From Haloarcula sp. DT43 (GTDB taxonomy: Archaea; Halobacteriota; Halobacteria; Halobacteriales; Haloarculaceae), in assembly GCF_037078405.1 (NCBI RefSeq), contig NZ_JAYMGZ010000001.1, positions 682,001 to 746,000 of the forward strand: a stretch of 64,000 bases of DNA, given 5' to 3'. This document shows positions 1 through 9,459 of this stretch, one piece after another (within the stretch, counting starts at the first letter, position 1; every line of letters begins with the position of its first letter). A program made the translations under genes and the position numbers. Under the pieces are notes generated by a model. The model did no database searches. It was not told the DNA's origin and was given only the letters and a program-made list of their open reading frames with translations.

Positions 1-257
1 CGTAGCGTAAGTCTACCATACATATATTACCACGACTTTCGGCATGTTCGGCCACTCGTCCACCGTCTCGACATATGTTGCCGCTACTATCTCACGAAGA
101 GCGTCCGGCCGTCGACAGCTCAGCGGACACGCCCCATGGCGTGCCATGTCCGGCCCCGAGTCGAGTCGCCCGCTTCCGAGAGTCGGCAGTATTTGCAACG
201 ACCTTCGACCGGCCGTGATGGGAGTTTTCAAGCGGGCGGAGCAGTAACGCCAGGACG
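1..257. other. Upstream flank without a convincing gene
   Basis: The first 257 bases carry no open frame with haloarchaeal codon character. An AT-rich stretch (about 18-30) looks like a TATA region of uncertain direction. A TTTTCAAG element near 224-232 lies about 27 nt before the ATG at 258 and fits the promoter of the rhodanese gene. Confidence 0.4.
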
Positions 258-1052
258 ATGACTGATTTCGTCTCTGCGGAGTGGGTGTCGAGCCGAGGTG
301 CGGACCTCCGGGTGGTCGACGTGCGCGACGCCTGGGAGTACGACGGCCTCGGACACCTTCCGGGCGCGGTGAACGTGCCCTTCGACTCGTTCCGGGCGGA
401 CGAACACGGCGCGGAGACAGACGCCGGCGAGGGGATGCTCCCCGAGGAGGACGAGTGGGCGGCACTGCTCTCGGCGGCCGGCATCGACCGGGAGAGCGAG
501 GTCGTCGCCTACGACGACCACCACGGCGTCTTCGCCGCCCGCTTCCTGGTCACCGCGGAACTGTTCGGCCACGACCCCGACCGGCTCCACCTCCTCGACG
601 GCGACTTCTCCAGCTGGCAACTCGAACGGGAGACGTCGAGCGAGACGCCCGACGTCGCACCGACCGAGTACGCCGTCGAGCGGCCGGCGTCGACGCCGCT
701 GGTCGGGCCCGACGAGGTCGCCGACGCGGCGGACGACCCCGACGCGGTGCTGGTCGACACCCGCGAGGACGAGGAGTACGACGCCGGCCACATCCCCGGC
801 GCGGTCCTGCTGGACTGGCGGGACCTCGTCGACGACGAGACCCGCGGGCTGCTCCCCCGGCAAGAGGCGCTGTCGGTCCTCGAATCGGTCGGCATCGTCC
901 CCGAGAAGCGCGTCGTCCTCTACTGTAACACGGCCCGGCGCATCAGCCACACGTACGTCGTCCTCCGCCACCTCGGCTTCGAGCGGGTGGATTTCTACGA
1001 GGGGAGCCTCACCGAGTGGGAGGCACAGGGGCGGCCCCTGGAGACGAACTGA
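258..1052 (+). CDS. Two-domain rhodanese, sulfurtransferase
   Basis: A 264-aa protein with tandem rhodanese domains (about 1-135 and 145-264), the layout of thiosulfate/3-mercaptopyruvate sulfurtransferases that move sulfane sulfur through a cysteine persulfide. The C-terminal domain keeps the active-site cysteine (Cys223, in LYCNTARR). At the matching place the N-terminal domain has VVAYDDHHG, with Asp instead of Cys, so it is the usual inactive structural domain. There is no signal peptide, so it is cytosolic. A TATA-like TTTTCAAG sits about 27 nt before the ATG, which supports this start and a leaderless transcript. It converges on the membrane-protein gene downstream. The physiological sulfur donor cannot be read from the sequence. 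Confidence 0.88.
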   Translation: MTDFVSAEWVSSRGADLRVVDVRDAWEYDGLGHLPGAVNVPFDSFRADEHGAETDAGEGMLPEEDEWAALLSAAGIDRESEVVAYDDHHGVFAARFLVTAELFGHDPDRLHLLDGDFSSWQLERETSSETPDVAPTEYAVERPASTPLVGPDEVADAADDPDAVLVDTREDEEYDAGHIPGAVLLDWRDLVDDETRGLLPRQEALSVLESVGIVPEKRVVLYCNTARRISHTYVVLRHLGFERVDFYEGSLTEWEAQGRPLETN

Positions 1053-1061
1053 CCGCGCGGC

Positions 1062-2066
1062 TCAGGTCAACTGCTGCTGGTCCCCGTTTCGCTCGCTCGT
1101 CAGCAGCGACGACAGTTCGACCAGTAGCGCGATAGCGACCGGGCCGGCGATGAAACCGATGATGCCAAGGGTCAACACCCCGCCGGTGAACCCGACGAAG
1201 TAGAGGCTGGCCGGCAGCCCCGTCGTGTAGCGGGCGAGCTTCGGTCTGATGACCGCATCGGGGAGGAAGCCGACGAGGACGAGTCCGAACACGGTCACCA
1301 GCACGGCCCCGGCGATGTCGCCGTTGACGGCCTCCGCGACAGCCATGGCGAGGACGACGACGCTGGGGCCGACGACGGGGACGAACTGCAGGACGCCGGC
1401 GGCCACCGCCAGCGCGAACGCGCCCTGGTACCCCAGCAGCCAGAACACGGCCCACGCCACGAGGAAGGTGCCAAAGGCCGTCGCCGCTTGGAGGACGTAA
1501 ATCGCGTACAGCGTCCCCCGGAGCCGCTGGTGAAGCCGGTCGGCGACGTCGTGATACGACGCCGGGACCGTCCGGTAGACGGCCTTCTTCGGTGCCTGTG
1601 GCTGCCAGAGCATCGCGTAGACGAGAATCGCGAACAGCACGGCCTTCAGCGCGAGGACCGGCGACTCCGAGGCCAGGTCGACCGCGACCGCCGTGAGCGC
1701 CTCCCGGCCGGCCGTCAGCGTGGGGTCTATCTCTATCGCGTAGCTGAACTCGCCGAACTCGACGGTCACCGCCGACGGGAGCTGCTGGAAGAACGCAAAC
1801 AGGTCACGGCGGCGCAGATACAGCACGGCCCCGAGCGGGATGACGACGAGCGTTCCGCTGACGAAGGCGACCCCGGTGGTCACCGCCGCCGAGAGCCGTC
1901 TGTTGAGCCCGTGGCGGCCGAGCCACTCCGAGACCGGGAACAGCACGTACGCGACCGTGATTGCGAAGAAAATCGTCGACAGCACGCGCGCGAGCAGGAC
2001 TGTGGTCAGACAGCCGGCGAGAACGACCAGCCCAGCGAGGACGTAGGTCCGTCGACGTATTACCAC
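1062..2066 (-). CDS. AI-2E family transporter (PerM-like)
   Basis: A polytopic membrane protein of 334 aa with about seven to eight hydrophobic segments and the central soluble loop typical of the AI-2E/PerM family (PF01594). The family is tied to autoinducer-2 export or Na+/H+ exchange in bacteria; the archaeal substrate is unknown. An in-frame ATG lies 48 nt further upstream, but the motif CAACGTTTTTACC sits about 26 nt before the GTG at 2066, so I start there with a leaderless transcript. The C-terminal half has the conserved stretch GFTGGVLTLGIIGFIAGPV. It converges on the rhodanese gene. Confidence 0.82.
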   Translation of the reverse strand: MVIRRRTYVLAGLVVLAGCLTTVLLARVLSTIFFAITVAYVLFPVSEWLGRHGLNRRLSAAVTTGVAFVSGTLVVIPLGAVLYLRRRDLFAFFQQLPSAVTVEFGEFSYAIEIDPTLTAGREALTAVAVDLASESPVLALKAVLFAILVYAMLWQPQAPKKAVYRTVPASYHDVADRLHQRLRGTLYAIYVLQAATAFGTFLVAWAVFWLLGYQGAFALAVAAGVLQFVPVVGPSVVVLAMAVAEAVNGDIAGAVLVTVFGLVLVGFLPDAVIRPKLARYTTGLPASLYFVGFTGGVLTLGIIGFIAGPVAIALLVELSSLLTSERNGDQQQLT

Positions 2067-2130
2067 GCCCGTCCTTTCCCGTCGGCCGGTAAAAACGTTG
2101 TCTGCACACGCCAACTGGGTAACACGTCCG

Positions 2131-3213
2131 TCAGGACCGCGAGAACAGCGCCGCCAACTGCTCGCGGGAGAACAGCGTCGTCGGCCGGTCCATGTGGACG
2201 CCGATTTCGCCTTCGAAGGCTTTCATCCCGGCCTTCTGTATCGGTTCCGGTGCGGAGTAGCCGGCCCGGACCGCGTGGCCGAGGCGTATCTCCTGCCGGA
2301 GGTCGTCGCGCCACGCCCGTTCGTACTCGCCCAGCGTCGCCGGGTCGTCGGGGTCGATTTCCCGTGCGGCGTGGTCGGCGGCGGTCATGCCGTAGCGGAT
2401 GCCGCCGCCGGTGAAGGGCTTGGTCTGTGCGGCCGCGTCGCCGATTAGGAACGACCGCCGGCCGGTGACCCGTCGGGGCGGGCCAATCGGGATGAGCCCC
2501 GAGCAACGGCGGTCGGTCTCGACCCCGTAGCCGTCGACGAATTCCTCGAACCGCCCGCGGGCGTCGTCGCCCGGCGGCACCGCCAGCCCGTACTCGACGC
2601 CGGCCTCGCCCCGCGGGATGCGCCAGGCGAAGAAGCGCGGGACGGTGAGGTGTACGTCCACGAAGTCGCCGTGGTCGACCTCGTCGCTGAACCCGAGGAC
2701 GCCGTGGAGCAGTTCGTCTGGTTCGGGGAGCCCGAGTTCCTGCCGGACGCGGCTCTTGGGGCCGTCACAGCCCGCGACCATCTTCGCGCGGTGAGTCTCG
2801 ACCCCGTCCGGCCCGCGGACCTCGACGGTGACGGCGTCGCGCTCCTCGGAGACGCCGACGACGGAGTGGTCCTCGCGCACGTCCGCGCCGGCGTCGCGGG
2901 CCAGCCCCGCGAGGTGCTTGTCCAGGCCCACGCGGTCGATGACGTTCGAGATGACCTCGTCCTTGTAGAAGGGGTGGTCCTCGCTGCCGGGGCCGCCCGT
3001 GTGAAAGCGCGCGCCCGAAATCTCGTTCTGGAACAGGTCGTCGCGTGCGTTCTCAGTGAAGTCCCACACGTCGGTACTCACGTGGCCCGAACAGGCCAGC
3101 GGCTCGCCGATTTCCCCCTGTTCGAAGGCGACCACGTCCAGCCCCCGCTCGGCCGCCCGGCGCGCGTACCGCGACCCGGCCGGCCCCGCCCCGACGACCA
3201 CAACGTCGTACAT
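2131..3213 (-). CDS. Geranylgeranyl reductase family FAD protein
   Basis: A 360-aa flavoprotein with an N-terminal Rossmann FAD motif (VVVVGAGPAGSRYA, residues 4-17), a mid-protein AGCDGPKSRVR segment and the second FAD motif GDAAAQTKPFTGGGIRYGM. This is the geranylgeranyl reductase family, whose archaeal members saturate isoprenoid chains of membrane lipids or reduce geranylgeranyl groups elsewhere. Paralogues are common in haloarchaea, so the substrate (archaeol lipid, menaquinone or other) is not certain. An in-frame ATG 48 nt upstream is rejected: the chosen ATG follows a GGAG ribosome-binding site and begins directly at the Rossmann strand. Confidence 0.85.
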   Translation of the reverse strand: MYDVVVVGAGPAGSRYARRAAERGLDVVAFEQGEIGEPLACSGHVSTDVWDFTENARDDLFQNEISGARFHTGGPGSEDHPFYKDEVISNVIDRVGLDKHLAGLARDAGADVREDHSVVGVSEERDAVTVEVRGPDGVETHRAKMVAGCDGPKSRVRQELGLPEPDELLHGVLGFSDEVDHGDFVDVHLTVPRFFAWRIPRGEAGVEYGLAVPPGDDARGRFEEFVDGYGVETDRRCSGLIPIGPPRRVTGRRSFLIGDAAAQTKPFTGGGIRYGMTAADHAAREIDPDDPATLGEYERAWRDDLRQEIRLGHAVRAGYSAPEPIQKAGMKAFEGEIGVHMDRPTTLFSREQLAALFSRS

Positions 3214-3288
3214 ACACGTCTCCTGGGTGTCACGAACCAAATAGCTTCGCGATTCGTCCAATCCGCACCCGAGCGTGCGGTACCGCGC

Positions 3289-3714
3289 CTATCCGCCCGC
3301 GGGCGTCGGCCCACCGTGACCCCGTCGCTCGGCCAGCCAGCCGCCGAACCGCCCGGCGAGCGCGCCGCCGAGCGCCGGAAGAAGCATGACGAGCGCCCCG
3401 ATCGCCAGCCCCATCGCGACGCCGACCGCCTGGAACCACAGCGGGTTCGGCACGGAAGGGATGGACCACACGAACTCGGCCACCCCCCACAGCGCCGGGA
3501 GGCCGCCGATTAATCCGGCGCGCAGTCCGGTCGCGGTGCTGTTCCCGCCGCGGCGTTTGACGAGGTAGCCGGCGAGCGCGCCGCCGACCAGGACCATGTT
3601 GAACCTGATGCTGCCCGAGGACCGGATCACTTCGAGCGCGGTGAAGGGGGCGGCCAGCAGCCCGCCGAGCAGGGCGTACTTCCACGTATCCGAGAGATCG
3701 GATTGGAGGGACAT
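3289..3714 (-). CDS. Small haloarchaeal membrane protein (DUF5518-like)
   Basis: A 141-aa protein with about four hydrophobic segments rich in Gly and Ala, including a glycine-rich hairpin (GLRAGLIGGLPALWG). The layout resembles the DUF5518 family of haloarchaeal membrane proteins; function is unknown. A GTG directly precedes the ATG at 3714 and either could start it. A TTATCCC element about 25 nt upstream supports a short or absent leader. It lies between a flavoprotein gene and a propeller gene on the same strand, without tight coupling to either. Confidence 0.65.
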   Translation of the reverse strand: MSLQSDLSDTWKYALLGGLLAAPFTALEVIRSSGSIRFNMVLVGGALAGYLVKRRGGNSTATGLRAGLIGGLPALWGVAEFVWSIPSVPNPLWFQAVGVAMGLAIGALVMLLPALGGALAGRFGGWLAERRGHGGPTPAGG

Positions 3715-3816
3715 CACCCAGTGGTACGACGACCGGGATAATCAGTGTTACCCGTTGATATGTCGGGGAACCGTGGCGAACGACGGAGTCGCAGGGATCA
3801 CACCGAGCAAACGGGA

Positions 3817-4794
3817 TCAGACGACGGCGAGACCGCTTGGGACCTGGTCGTACTCGCTCGGCCAGTCGGCCACGCCCGTCTCGGGCCACGCGGCGGCCCA
3901 CTCCGCCCCCGCCGCCGACCGGAACAGGCCGTGGTTCGTCAGCGCCACGAGGCCGCCGTCCGGGTCGGCCGCGAGCACGGGACGGGCCAGCCCCTCTGGG
4001 CCGGGGAGCCCGGCCATCGCCACCGCCCAGCGGTCGCCGGTCCACCGGTACACGTAGCTCTCGCCGCTGGTGCTGTGGGCCGACCGCGGGCCGCTGGCGG
4101 CGGAGACGACCACCCCGTCGGGGTCGTCCGGGCGCACCGCCAGCCCCCAGACGTAGCGGTGGCCGAGGCCGTCCTGCGGGTGTGACCACGTCTCGCCGCG
4201 GTCGGTCGAGAGCGCGTAGCCGTCGCCCGCGGCGGTGTACACCCGCTCCGGCGCGTCGGGGTGGGTCGCCAGCGTGTGGTTGTCCCGGCGCGCGCCCTCT
4301 GGGTGGTCGACCCACGTCTCGCCGCCGTCGGGACTGCGGACGAACGCGCCCGCCTCGATGGCGACGTACACCCGCTCGGGGTCGTCCGGCGCGAGGGCGA
4401 TCCAGCGGACGTGATGGGTGTGGGGCCGCGGCGGGAACGACCACCGCGACGACGAGTCCAGGTCGGTCAGCCCCGGCCGTTCCGTCCACGTCTCGCCGCC
4501 GTCGGTCGAGCGGTAGACGGCGCTCGGTTCCGTTCCGGCCCACACCACGTCGGGGTCCTGTGGGCTGACCGTGACGCTGGTCACGCGGTCGCCGGCGTCG
4601 AGGACCGATTCCCACGTTGCACCGCGGTCGGTCGTCCGCTGGAGGCCGGCGTCGACGGTGCCGACGAAGGCGCGGTCCGGCGCGGCCGGGTCGGCGGCGA
4701 CGCACTCGATATCGTGGCCGACGAGGCAGTCCTCGGCGGTGTTCCCGTCCGTAGCGAAGACACGGTCCGAGAGCGCGGCGTAGGCGATGTGCAT
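3817..4794 (-). CDS. BNR/sialidase-type beta-propeller protein
   Basis: A 325-aa cytosolic protein of repeated Asp-box (BNR) units such as STDGGETW, TTDRGATW, SPDGGETW and STDRGETW. It forms a predicted beta propeller like plant/bacterial photosystem II stability factors and Vps10-type domains. Such propellers usually act as binding platforms. Nothing here shows glycosidase catalytic residues, so I do not call it a hydrolase. There is no signal peptide. A TTCTTAGCC element about 26 nt upstream supports the ATG at 4794. No partner is evident from context. Confidence 0.78.
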   Translation of the reverse strand: MHIAYAALSDRVFATDGNTAEDCLVGHDIECVAADPAAPDRAFVGTVDAGLQRTTDRGATWESVLDAGDRVTSVTVSPQDPDVVWAGTEPSAVYRSTDGGETWTERPGLTDLDSSSRWSFPPRPHTHHVRWIALAPDDPERVYVAIEAGAFVRSPDGGETWVDHPEGARRDNHTLATHPDAPERVYTAAGDGYALSTDRGETWSHPQDGLGHRYVWGLAVRPDDPDGVVVSAASGPRSAHSTSGESYVYRWTGDRWAVAMAGLPGPEGLARPVLAADPDGGLVALTNHGLFRSAAGAEWAAAWPETGVADWPSEYDQVPSGLAVV

Positions 4795-4888
4795 ACCGAC
4801 TGATACGAACCGCTGGCTAAGAACGGTGTCGCCCGGTTCGTGCCGTCGCTTCGGCCCCGGATCGACCGTCGATGCGTTCCGGTCCCGC

Positions 4889-5656
4889 CTACGGCGTCCA
4901 CCAGCGCAGCCCGACCATCACGAAGACGATTGCCAGCTGCAACAGCCCCTGGAGTCCACCGAGCTTTGCGTTTCGCATCCCGATTTCGGAGACGAGCTCC
5001 ACGTCCGGGTTCTCGGAGACGACCTGCCGGTAGATGCGGACCTCGCCGGGGAGGATGACGCCGAAGCCCTGCACGGACAGCAGCGTCACGATTGCCAGCG
5101 TGGCGACTATCCACCACGAGGTCATCGCGAACTGCGGGAGCGCGGTCGCCAGGTACGCGCCGGAGCCGACGACGGCGAGCGCGAGTGCGACGAGCGTCTT
5201 CGGGTCGGTCAGCGCGTCGAACTGGTAGCCGACGAGGAGGACGACGGGAATCAGCGTCGCGGCGGTCAGAAGCGCCAGCCACGGGTCGGCGTTGGGGAAC
5301 TTCCCGAGGCGGAGCGCCAGCAGGATGCCGCCGGCGACGGTCACCGTCGCCAGCGTCGGCATCAGGAACGTCATCTTCGGCGTGAACGACGCGAAGAAGT
5401 CGGCCCGCGCCTCCGGCTCCTGGCCGCCCAGCACCGGCCCCAGCACCAGCCCCATGAACAGGTCGATGCCGGTCCACAGCACGCCGGCCATCACGTGGAC
5501 GTAGGTCAGCGCCCGGATGTTCCCGCTGGCGAGCGCCCCTGCGAAGGCAAGCAGCGGGACGGCCACCGCCCCAGCGGCGAAGGCCGGGTTCGCCCGCTTC
5601 GCCAGTCCACCGATACCCCGTTTCCGCTCGACGCCGTCAGCTGTCGACTGCGCCAT
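4889..5656 (-). CDS. Polytopic membrane protein, CopD/DUF2269-like
   Basis: A 255-aa integral membrane protein with about seven hydrophobic segments. A conserved HVMAGVLWTGIDLFMGLVLGP segment resembles the His/Trp-Gly motif of DUF2269 and CopD-type membrane proteins. These families are loosely linked to heme or copper handling, but no function is established for this branch. A cytosolic basic stretch (VERKRGIGGLAKRAN) precedes the first segment. A GCTTTTGGGG element upstream is a plausible promoter. The assignment rests on topology and one motif, so the family name is tentative. Confidence 0.6.
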   Translation of the reverse strand: MAQSTADGVERKRGIGGLAKRANPAFAAGAVAVPLLAFAGALASGNIRALTYVHVMAGVLWTGIDLFMGLVLGPVLGGQEPEARADFFASFTPKMTFLMPTLATVTVAGGILLALRLGKFPNADPWLALLTAATLIPVVLLVGYQFDALTDPKTLVALALAVVGSGAYLATALPQFAMTSWWIVATLAIVTLLSVQGFGVILPGEVRIYRQVVSENPDVELVSEIGMRNAKLGGLQGLLQLAIVFVMVGLRWWTP

Positions 5657-5738
5657 TGCTGGCTCTATCAGGTTCCGCTAACCCCAAAAGCGTTGGTGGC
5701 CGCTTCTGATATCGCCTGTTCTCGCTACCCGGACGGCC

Positions 5739-8699
5739 CTAGTCGTCGTCCGCAGCCGGCTGGGCCACGTCCCGGTCGGCGCGGGGCCCCTCCAGGTCGA
5801 CGTTCGGCAGGAGGTCCCGGAGGTACTGTCCGGTGTAGGAGGCCTCGGTCCGGGCCACCGTTTCCGGGGTCCCCTCGGCGACCAGTTCGCCGCCGTTCTC
5901 GCCGCCTTCCGGCCCGAGGTCGATGATGTGGTCGGCGTTCTTGACGAGGTCGAGCTCGTGCTCGATGACGACCACGGTGTTGCCGTCGTCGGTGAGCCGG
6001 TGGAGCACGTCGATGAGTTTGCGCTCGTCCTCCGGGTGGAGCCCGGTGGTCGGTTCGTCGAGCAGGTACAGCGTCTCGCCGGAGTCCTTCTTGCCCAGCT
6101 CCTCGGCGAGCTTCACCCGCTGGGCCTCGCCGCCCGACAGCGTCGTCGAGGGCTGGCCCAGCCGCATGTAGCCCAGCCCCACGTCCTTCAGGAGTTCGAG
6201 GCGGCGACGGATGCCGCCGTGGCTCTCGAAGAAGTCGTAGGCCTCCTCGACGGTCATCTCCAGCACGTCGGCGATGGTCGCGCCCTTGTAGGTCACGTCC
6301 AGCGTCTCGTCGTTGTAGCGCGCGCCGCCGCACTCCTCGCAGGGGACGGTCACGTCCGAGAGGAAGTTCATGTCGATGGTGACCGTGCCCTGCCCGCCAC
6401 AGGCCTCACAACGGCCGCCCTTGACGTTGAACGAGAACCGGCCCTTCTCGTAGCCCCGCTGCTTGGCGAGGCTCGTCTCGGCGAACAGCTCGCGGATGTG
6501 GTCGAAGACGTTGGTGTAGGTCGCCGGGTTCGACCGCGGGGTGCGGCCGATGGGCGACTGGTCGATGAGCCGCACCGTCTCGACGTCGTCCAGCCCCTCG
6601 ATGTCGTCGTGCTCGCCGGGGTTCACGTCGGTGTCGTTCATCCGCCGGACCAGCCCCTTGTACAGCACGTCGTGCATCAGCGTCGATTTGCCGGAGCCGG
6701 AGACGCCCGTGATGGCGGTGAACGTCCCAAGCGGGACGGTCACGTCGAGGTCAGCGAGGTTGTGCTGGCGCGCGCCCCTGACGACGAGTTCGCCGTCGGC
6801 CTCGCGGCGGCTCTCGGGCACCGGAATCGTCCGCTCGCCCGAGAGGTACTCCCCGGTCACCGATTCCTCGGTGTCGACGACCTCGTCCATCGGGCCGTTG
6901 ACGACGACCTCGCCCCCGCGTTTGCCCGGGCCGGGCCCCATGTCGATTATCTGGTCGGCCCGGCGCATCGTCTCGGTGTCGTGTTCGACGACGAGCAGGG
7001 TGTTGCCCAGGTCCCGCAGTTCCTCCAGGGTGTTCAGCAGCCGGTCGTTGTCGCGCTGGTGGAGACCGATGGATGGCTCGTCGAGGACGTAGAGGACGCC
7101 GACGAGGCCGCTGCCGATTTGCGTGGCGAGGCGAATCCGCTGGCTCTCGCCGCCCGACAGCGTCGAGGCCTCGCGGTCAAGCGTCAGGTAGTCCAGGCCG
7201 ACCTCGGTCATGAAGCCCAGGCGGGCGCGGATTTCCTTGAGAATCTCCTCGGCGATTTTCCGGTCCCGGGCCGAGAGGTTCGCCTCGAGGCCCTCGAAGT
7301 GTTCCAGCGCGTCGCCGATTGACATTTCGTTGACTTCGGTGATGGAGACGCCGTCGACGAGCACCGCCCGCGACTCGGCCTTGAGCCGGGTCCCCTCACA
7401 GGCCGGGCACGTCGTCGTCGCCATGTACTCCTCGATGTGCTCGCGGGCGCGGTCGGAGTCCGTCTCGACGTGTCGCCGTTCCAGGTTGGGGATGACGCCC
7501 TCGAAGCGCTCGCTCTTCTCGCGGGTGCCGTTCTTGGTCCGCCACTGGAAGTCGACGATGTCGTCGGTGCCGTAGAGGAACTGCCGCCGGATGGACTCTT
7601 CCAGCTCCTCGAATGGCGTCGACAGCGAGACGCCGAAGTGCTCGGCGACGTTGTCGAGCTGTCGGGAGTAGTACGTCCGGTCGTAGCTCCAGGGCTCGAA
7701 GACGTTTTTGAGCGGCTTCGAAGGGTCGGTGACCACGAGGTCCTCGCTGACCTCCTTGGTCTCGCCCAGCCCCTCGCACTCCGGACAGGCCCCGTGGGGT
7801 GAGTTGAACGAGAACGACCGCGTCTCGATTTCGGAGATGTCGATGCCACAGTGCGTGCAGGCGAGGTCCTCGGAGAGTTCGACGACGAGGCGCTCGCCGC
7901 CGTCGCCCTCGTCGGCGAGGTCGCCCGTCGCCCTGGCGTCGGACCCGCCGAGCGTCTCGGCCGCGCCCTCCGGCGGGTCCGGGAGGATGACCTTCAGCGT
8001 CCCGTCGGCCTCGGTCAGCGCCGTTTCGACCGAATCCGTGATGCGCGAGCGAGCGTCCGGCGAAATCTTCACGCGGTCGACGACCACGTCGATTGTGTGG
8101 TCGTAGTTCTCGTCCAGTTCCGGCCGGTCCAGCGTGAGGTCGAACTCCTCGCCGTCGACTTCGACGCGGCTGTAGCCCTCGCCGACGAGGTCGTCGAACA
8201 GGTCCTCGAAGGCCCCCTTCTGGTCGCGGACGACCGGCGCACACAGCTTCGCACGCGTCCCCTCGGGGAGTTCGAGGAGGCGCGAGACCATGTTCTGGGC
8301 GGACTGCTCGCCGACCTCGCGGCCGCACTCGGGACAGTGCGGCGTGCCCACGCGGGCGTACAGCAGGCGGAGGTAGTCGTGTAACTCGGTGACGGTCCCG
8401 ACCGTCGAGCGGGGGTTGTTGGCGGCGTTCTTCTGGTCGATGGAGATGGCCGGCGACAGCCCCTCGACGTTCTCGACCTGGGGCTTGTCCATCTGGCCCA
8501 GGAAGTTCCGCGCGTACGCCGACAGCGACTCGATGTACCGGCGCTGGCCCTCGGCGTACACCGTCTCGAATGCGAGCGAGGATTTGCCCGACCCCGACAG
8601 CCCGGTGACGACTGTCAGTTCCTCGCGGGGAATCTCCACGTCGACGTCCTTGAGGTTGTGTTCCTCGGCCCCTCGGACCTCGATGATATCCTTGCTCAT
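5739..8699 (-). CDS. uvrA: Excinuclease ABC subunit A
   Basis: A 986-aa UvrA, the damage-sensing ATPase of UvrABC nucleotide excision repair, acquired by haloarchaea from bacteria. Visible parts: first Walker [10 protein letters not shown] (about 33-41); zinc motif CPECGREVG; second zinc module CTHCGIDIS with CPECEG; ABC signature [11 protein letters not shown]; second Walker [10 protein letters not shown]; zinc motif CEACGG/CEECGG; final signature [12 protein letters not shown] start at the ATG at 8699 ([10 protein letters not shown]), the usual N-terminus, preceded by AAGG. An in-frame ATG at 8723 is possible. The frame stays open far upstream by antisense chance. An acidic tail ends the protein. 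Confidence 0.97.
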   Translation of the reverse strand: MSKDIIEVRGAEEHNLKDVDVEIPREELTVVTGLSGSGKSSLAFETVYAEGQRRYIESLSAYARNFLGQMDKPQVENVEGLSPAISIDQKNAANNPRSTVGTVTELHDYLRLLYARVGTPHCPECGREVGEQSAQNMVSRLLELPEGTRAKLCAPVVRDQKGAFEDLFDDLVGEGYSRVEVDGEEFDLTLDRPELDENYDHTIDVVVDRVKISPDARSRITDSVETALTEADGTLKVILPDPPEGAAETLGGSDARATGDLADEGDGGERLVVELSEDLACTHCGIDISEIETRSFSFNSPHGACPECEGLGETKEVSEDLVVTDPSKPLKNVFEPWSYDRTYYSRQLDNVAEHFGVSLSTPFEELEESIRRQFLYGTDDIVDFQWRTKNGTREKSERFEGVIPNLERRHVETDSDRAREHIEEYMATTTCPACEGTRLKAESRAVLVDGVSITEVNEMSIGDALEHFEGLEANLSARDRKIAEEILKEIRARLGFMTEVGLDYLTLDREASTLSGGESQRIRLATQIGSGLVGVLYVLDEPSIGLHQRDNDRLLNTLEELRDLGNTLLVVEHDTETMRRADQIIDMGPGPGKRGGEVVVNGPMDEVVDTEESVTGEYLSGERTIPVPESRREADGELVVRGARQHNLADLDVTVPLGTFTAITGVSGSGKSTLMHDVLYKGLVRRMNDTDVNPGEHDDIEGLDDVETVRLIDQSPIGRTPRSNPATYTNVFDHIRELFAETSLAKQRGYEKGRFSFNVKGGRCEACGGQGTVTIDMNFLSDVTVPCEECGGARYNDETLDVTYKGATIADVLEMTVEEAYDFFESHGGIRRRLELLKDVGLGYMRLGQPSTTLSGGEAQRVKLAEELGKKDSGETLYLLDEPTTGLHPEDERKLIDVLHRLTDDGNTVVVIEHELDLVKNADHIIDLGPEGGENGGELVAEGTPETVARTEASYTGQYLRDLLPNVDLEGPRADRDVAQPAADDD

Positions 8700-8772
8700 C
8701 CTTGCGTTTTCGTTGGCCGGCATGGGGGAAACCCTGTCGGTTCTGGCCGTGAGAGGACGACCCACGGCACGG

Positions 8773-8785
8773 CCTATTTTTATTC
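8773..8785 (-). promoter_or_regulatory. Probable uvrA TATA box
   Basis: On the minus strand this reads as an A-rich GAATAAAAATAGG element about 60-75 nt before the uvrA ATG, leaving a 5' leader of roughly 30-50 nt. The plus-strand LURP-one-like gene starts only 50 nt away in the opposite direction, so the intergenic region is a divergent promoter. Confidence 0.55.
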
Positions 8786-8834
8786 TGAACGAACCAGCGC
8801 AAGATTTACCACCGTTATCGGAGACGAGATTCGT

Positions 8835-9416
8835 ATGGATACGACGAGCGACTACGACATCACGGGTATCGACCTCTCCGAGAACAGCTACACGGTCGAA
8901 CAGAGCCTGGTACGCAACAAGTACAAGGCGATGGACGCCGCCGGGAACGTCGTCCTCCGCGGGAAACAGAAGATGCTGAAGATGAAAGAGCAGTTCCCGT
9001 TCGTCGACGCGAACGGCGACGAGGTGTTCGAGGTCAACGCCGGCGGCATCATCGACGTGGCCGGCAACTACGTCCTCACCGACTCCAAGACCGGCGAGGA
9101 CATCGTCATCCTCGACAACGACTACTCCATCCTCCAGGACACGTGGAAGATTCGGGACGCCAGCACCGAGGCGAAAATCGCCGAAATCAACTCCCAGGGT
9201 GCGCTCGTGACCATCGCCCGCAACGTCGTCCCGTTCGGCGGCTGGATTCCCCACAAGTACGAGATAACCGACCGGGACGGCAACCACGTCGGGAACATCG
9301 ACGGGCAGTTCTCGCTGAAAGACCGCTACGAGATTACCATCGACGACGCCAGCACGGTCCCCAAGGAGCCGATAATCGCCGCGGCGATGGTCATCGACGC
9401 GATTCAGGGGAACTGA
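8835..9416 (+). CDS. LURP-one-related (Tubby C-like) protein
   Basis: A 193-aa protein of the LURP-one/DUF567 type (12-stranded barrel related to Tubby and scramblase C-terminal domains). The recurring strands are visible: [55 protein letters not shown]. Family members bind membranes or phosphoinositides in eukaryotes; the role in archaea is unknown. No signal or membrane segment is present. The gene is divergent from uvrA. The ATG at 8835 begins the conserved region, and upstream in-frame codons lie inside uvrA. Confidence 0.75.
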   Translation: MDTTSDYDITGIDLSENSYTVEQSLVRNKYKAMDAAGNVVLRGKQKMLKMKEQFPFVDANGDEVFEVNAGGIIDVAGNYVLTDSKTGEDIVILDNDYSILQDTWKIRDASTEAKIAEINSQGALVTIARNVVPFGGWIPHKYEITDRDGNHVGNIDGQFSLKDRYEITIDDASTVPKEPIIAAAMVIDAIQGN

Positions 9417-9459
9417 CGCCACCGGAATCCTTCTTGCCCTGGCACCCTCAGTGACGGCC

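Noticed and set aside
44-247. 67-codon plus-strand frame at the window start
   Set aside because: Ser/Arg-rich chance composition, no homologue I recognise, and it runs into the rhodanese promoter.
3230-4705. 491-codon minus-strand frame rich in Arg, Gly and Pro
   Set aside because: It is an out-of-frame shadow of the BNR propeller and the small membrane-protein gene; composition is not that of a haloarchaeal protein.
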